A stretch of DNA of 64,000 nt from Paenibacillus pabuli (GTDB lineage: Bacteria; Bacillota; Bacilli; Paenibacillales; Paenibacillaceae). How positions within the stretch are numbered: the first letter of the stretch is position 1; every line of letters begins with the position of its first letter. Below, one piece after another: positions 63,174 to 64,000 of this stretch. Both the position numbers and the translations under genes were made by a program. The stretch is taken from assembly GCF_039831995.1 (NCBI RefSeq), contig NZ_JBDOIO010000004.1:930001-994000 (forward strand). Direction: 5' to 3'. The notes under the pieces are model-generated. The model was not told where the DNA came from. It was given only the letters and a program-made list of their open reading frames with translations, and did no database searches.

Positions 63174-64000
63174 ATGGAACCAACGTTGATTACGGTTTTG
63201 CTCGTTGCGGTAGTTGCCATTATCGTATTGAGCGTATTCTTCAGCTTTTTCCCAGTAATGCTCTGGATCTCGGCCATTGCATCCGGTGTACGTGTCGGAA
63301 TTATTACACTGGTAGCGATGCGATTGAGACGTGTAACACCTAGCCGAATCGTAAATCCAATGATTAAAGCAACCAAAGCAGGTCTTCAACTGTCAATGAA
63401 CCAACTGGAGAGCCACTTCCTGGCGGGTGGTAATGTTGACCGTGTAGTAAATGCTCTGATTGCTGCTCAGCGTGCAAACATTCCGCTGGAATTCGAACGT
63501 GCTGCTGCGATTGACCTCGCTGGTCGTGATGTATTGCAGGCTGTACAAATGAGTGTTAACCCGCGTGTCATCGAGACACCAATTGTATCTGCGGTAGCCA
63601 AAGATGGTATTGAAGTTAAAGTTAGAGCACGGGTTACGGTTCGGGCCAATATTGACCGTCTCGTCGGTGGTGCCGGTGAAGAGACGATCATTGCCCGTGT
63701 CGGTGAAGGTATCGTAAGTACAAACGGTTCCTCGAATTCCCACAAAGATGTTCTGGAAAATCCGGATCTGATCTCCCGTACGGTATTGTCCAAAGGTCTG
63801 GATGCAGGTACGGCTTTTGAAATCCTGTCCATTGATATTGCGGACGTGGATGTAGGTAAGAACATTGGTGCGTTCCTGCAAACCGAGCAGGCTGAGGCTG
63901 ACAAACGCATCGCTCAGGCGAAAGCGGAAGAACGTCGCGCTATGGCCGTAGCCCAAGAGCAAGAAATGAAGGCACGTGTAGTGGAAATGAGAGCGCGTGT
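63174..64000 (+). CDS. floA: Flotillin-like protein FloA (partial, cut by window end)
   Basis: The frame runs open from ATG 63174 to the end of the window, giving 275 residues. An N-terminal hydrophobic hairpin region ([19 protein letters not shown] and [18 protein letters not shown]) is followed by a band-7/flotillin-like domain ([39 protein letters not shown]) and the start of the Glu/Ala-rich coiled coil ([20 protein letters not shown]). FloA organises functional membrane microdomains in Bacillus. GGAGGA lies nine bases upstream; an in-frame TTG at 63168 is too close. It is expected to share the SigW promoter upstream of yqeZ. Confidence 0.95.
   Translation, partial: MEPTLITVLLVAVVAIIVLSVFFSFFPVMLWISAIASGVRVGIITLVAMRLRRVTPSRIVNPMIKATKAGLQLSMNQLESHFLAGGNVDRVVNALIAAQRANIPLEFERAAAIDLAGRDVLQAVQMSVNPRVIETPIVSAVAKDGIEVKVRARVTVRANIDRLVGGAGEETIIARVGEGIVSTNGSSNSHKDVLENPDLISRTVLSKGLDAGTAFEILSIDIADVDVGKNIGAFLQTEQAEADKRIAQAKAEERRAMAVAQEQEMKARVVEMRAR

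Overview
The window comes from a spore-forming Gram-positive bacterium of the Bacillales, most likely Paenibacillus or a close relative. Several things point there: the spore genes gpr and spoIIP, a T-box leader before leuS, a CIRCE operator before hrcA, strong AGGAGG-type ribosome binding sites, frequent TTG and GTG starts, and a gene order that follows the yqeG-to-yqfA (floA) segment of Bacillus subtilis. The genus is inferred from overall gene content and protein style. No rRNA, tRNA, insertion sequence, prophage or CRISPR array was seen.

Layout. Positions 1-3666 hold the end of a MoxR-type ATPase, a DUF58 protein and a TgpA-like transglutaminase. From 3776 to 10020 runs yqeG-yqeH-aroE-yhbY-nadD-yqeK-rsfS-cvfB-yqeM, mostly ribosome assembly and basic metabolism. 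From 10178 to 14838 are a phosphotransferase-like gene, T-box-leuS and the reverse-strand comER. From 15026 to 19210 is comEA-comEB-comEC, the DNA-uptake genes. From 19320 to 24009 is an accessory stretch: an exported stalk-domain protein, a small reverse-strand gene, and an ECF sigma factor with its membrane anti-sigma factor. From 24268 to 32599 are holA, rpsT (reverse), gpr, spoIIP, yqxA, lepA, hemW and a GNAT acetyltransferase. From 32747 to 37839 is the CIRCE-controlled heat-shock operon hrcA-grpE-dnaK-dnaJ, followed by three small genes (two paralogues around a YfhD-like protein), then prmA, an M50 protease, rsmE and mtaB.

From 43172 to 60525 the B. subtilis order is interrupted by a Nudix hydrolase, a reverse-strand Na/Pi-cotransporter-like gene, an RlmI-like methyltransferase, and a DNA-repair block of addB-addA and sbcD-sbcC. 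A small Sm-like protein and a HIT protein follow. The last part, 60617-64000, is rpsU, yqeY, an NfeD-type membrane protease and floA (cut by the window edge); the nfeD-floA pair has an excellent SigW-type promoter.

The less ordinary material is mostly RNA-level or regulatory. There are two complex folded intergenic elements (44845-44956 and 59339-59433), an inverted repeat embedded in the lepA promoter, a strong non-terminator hairpin before rsmE, and a candidate autoregulated ECF promoter. On the protein side there is a duplicated pair of stress-like small proteins and a GC-rich, Ala-rich block inside sbcC. No wholly new multi-gene system could be demonstrated by reading; the best leads are the two folded elements and the ECF locus.
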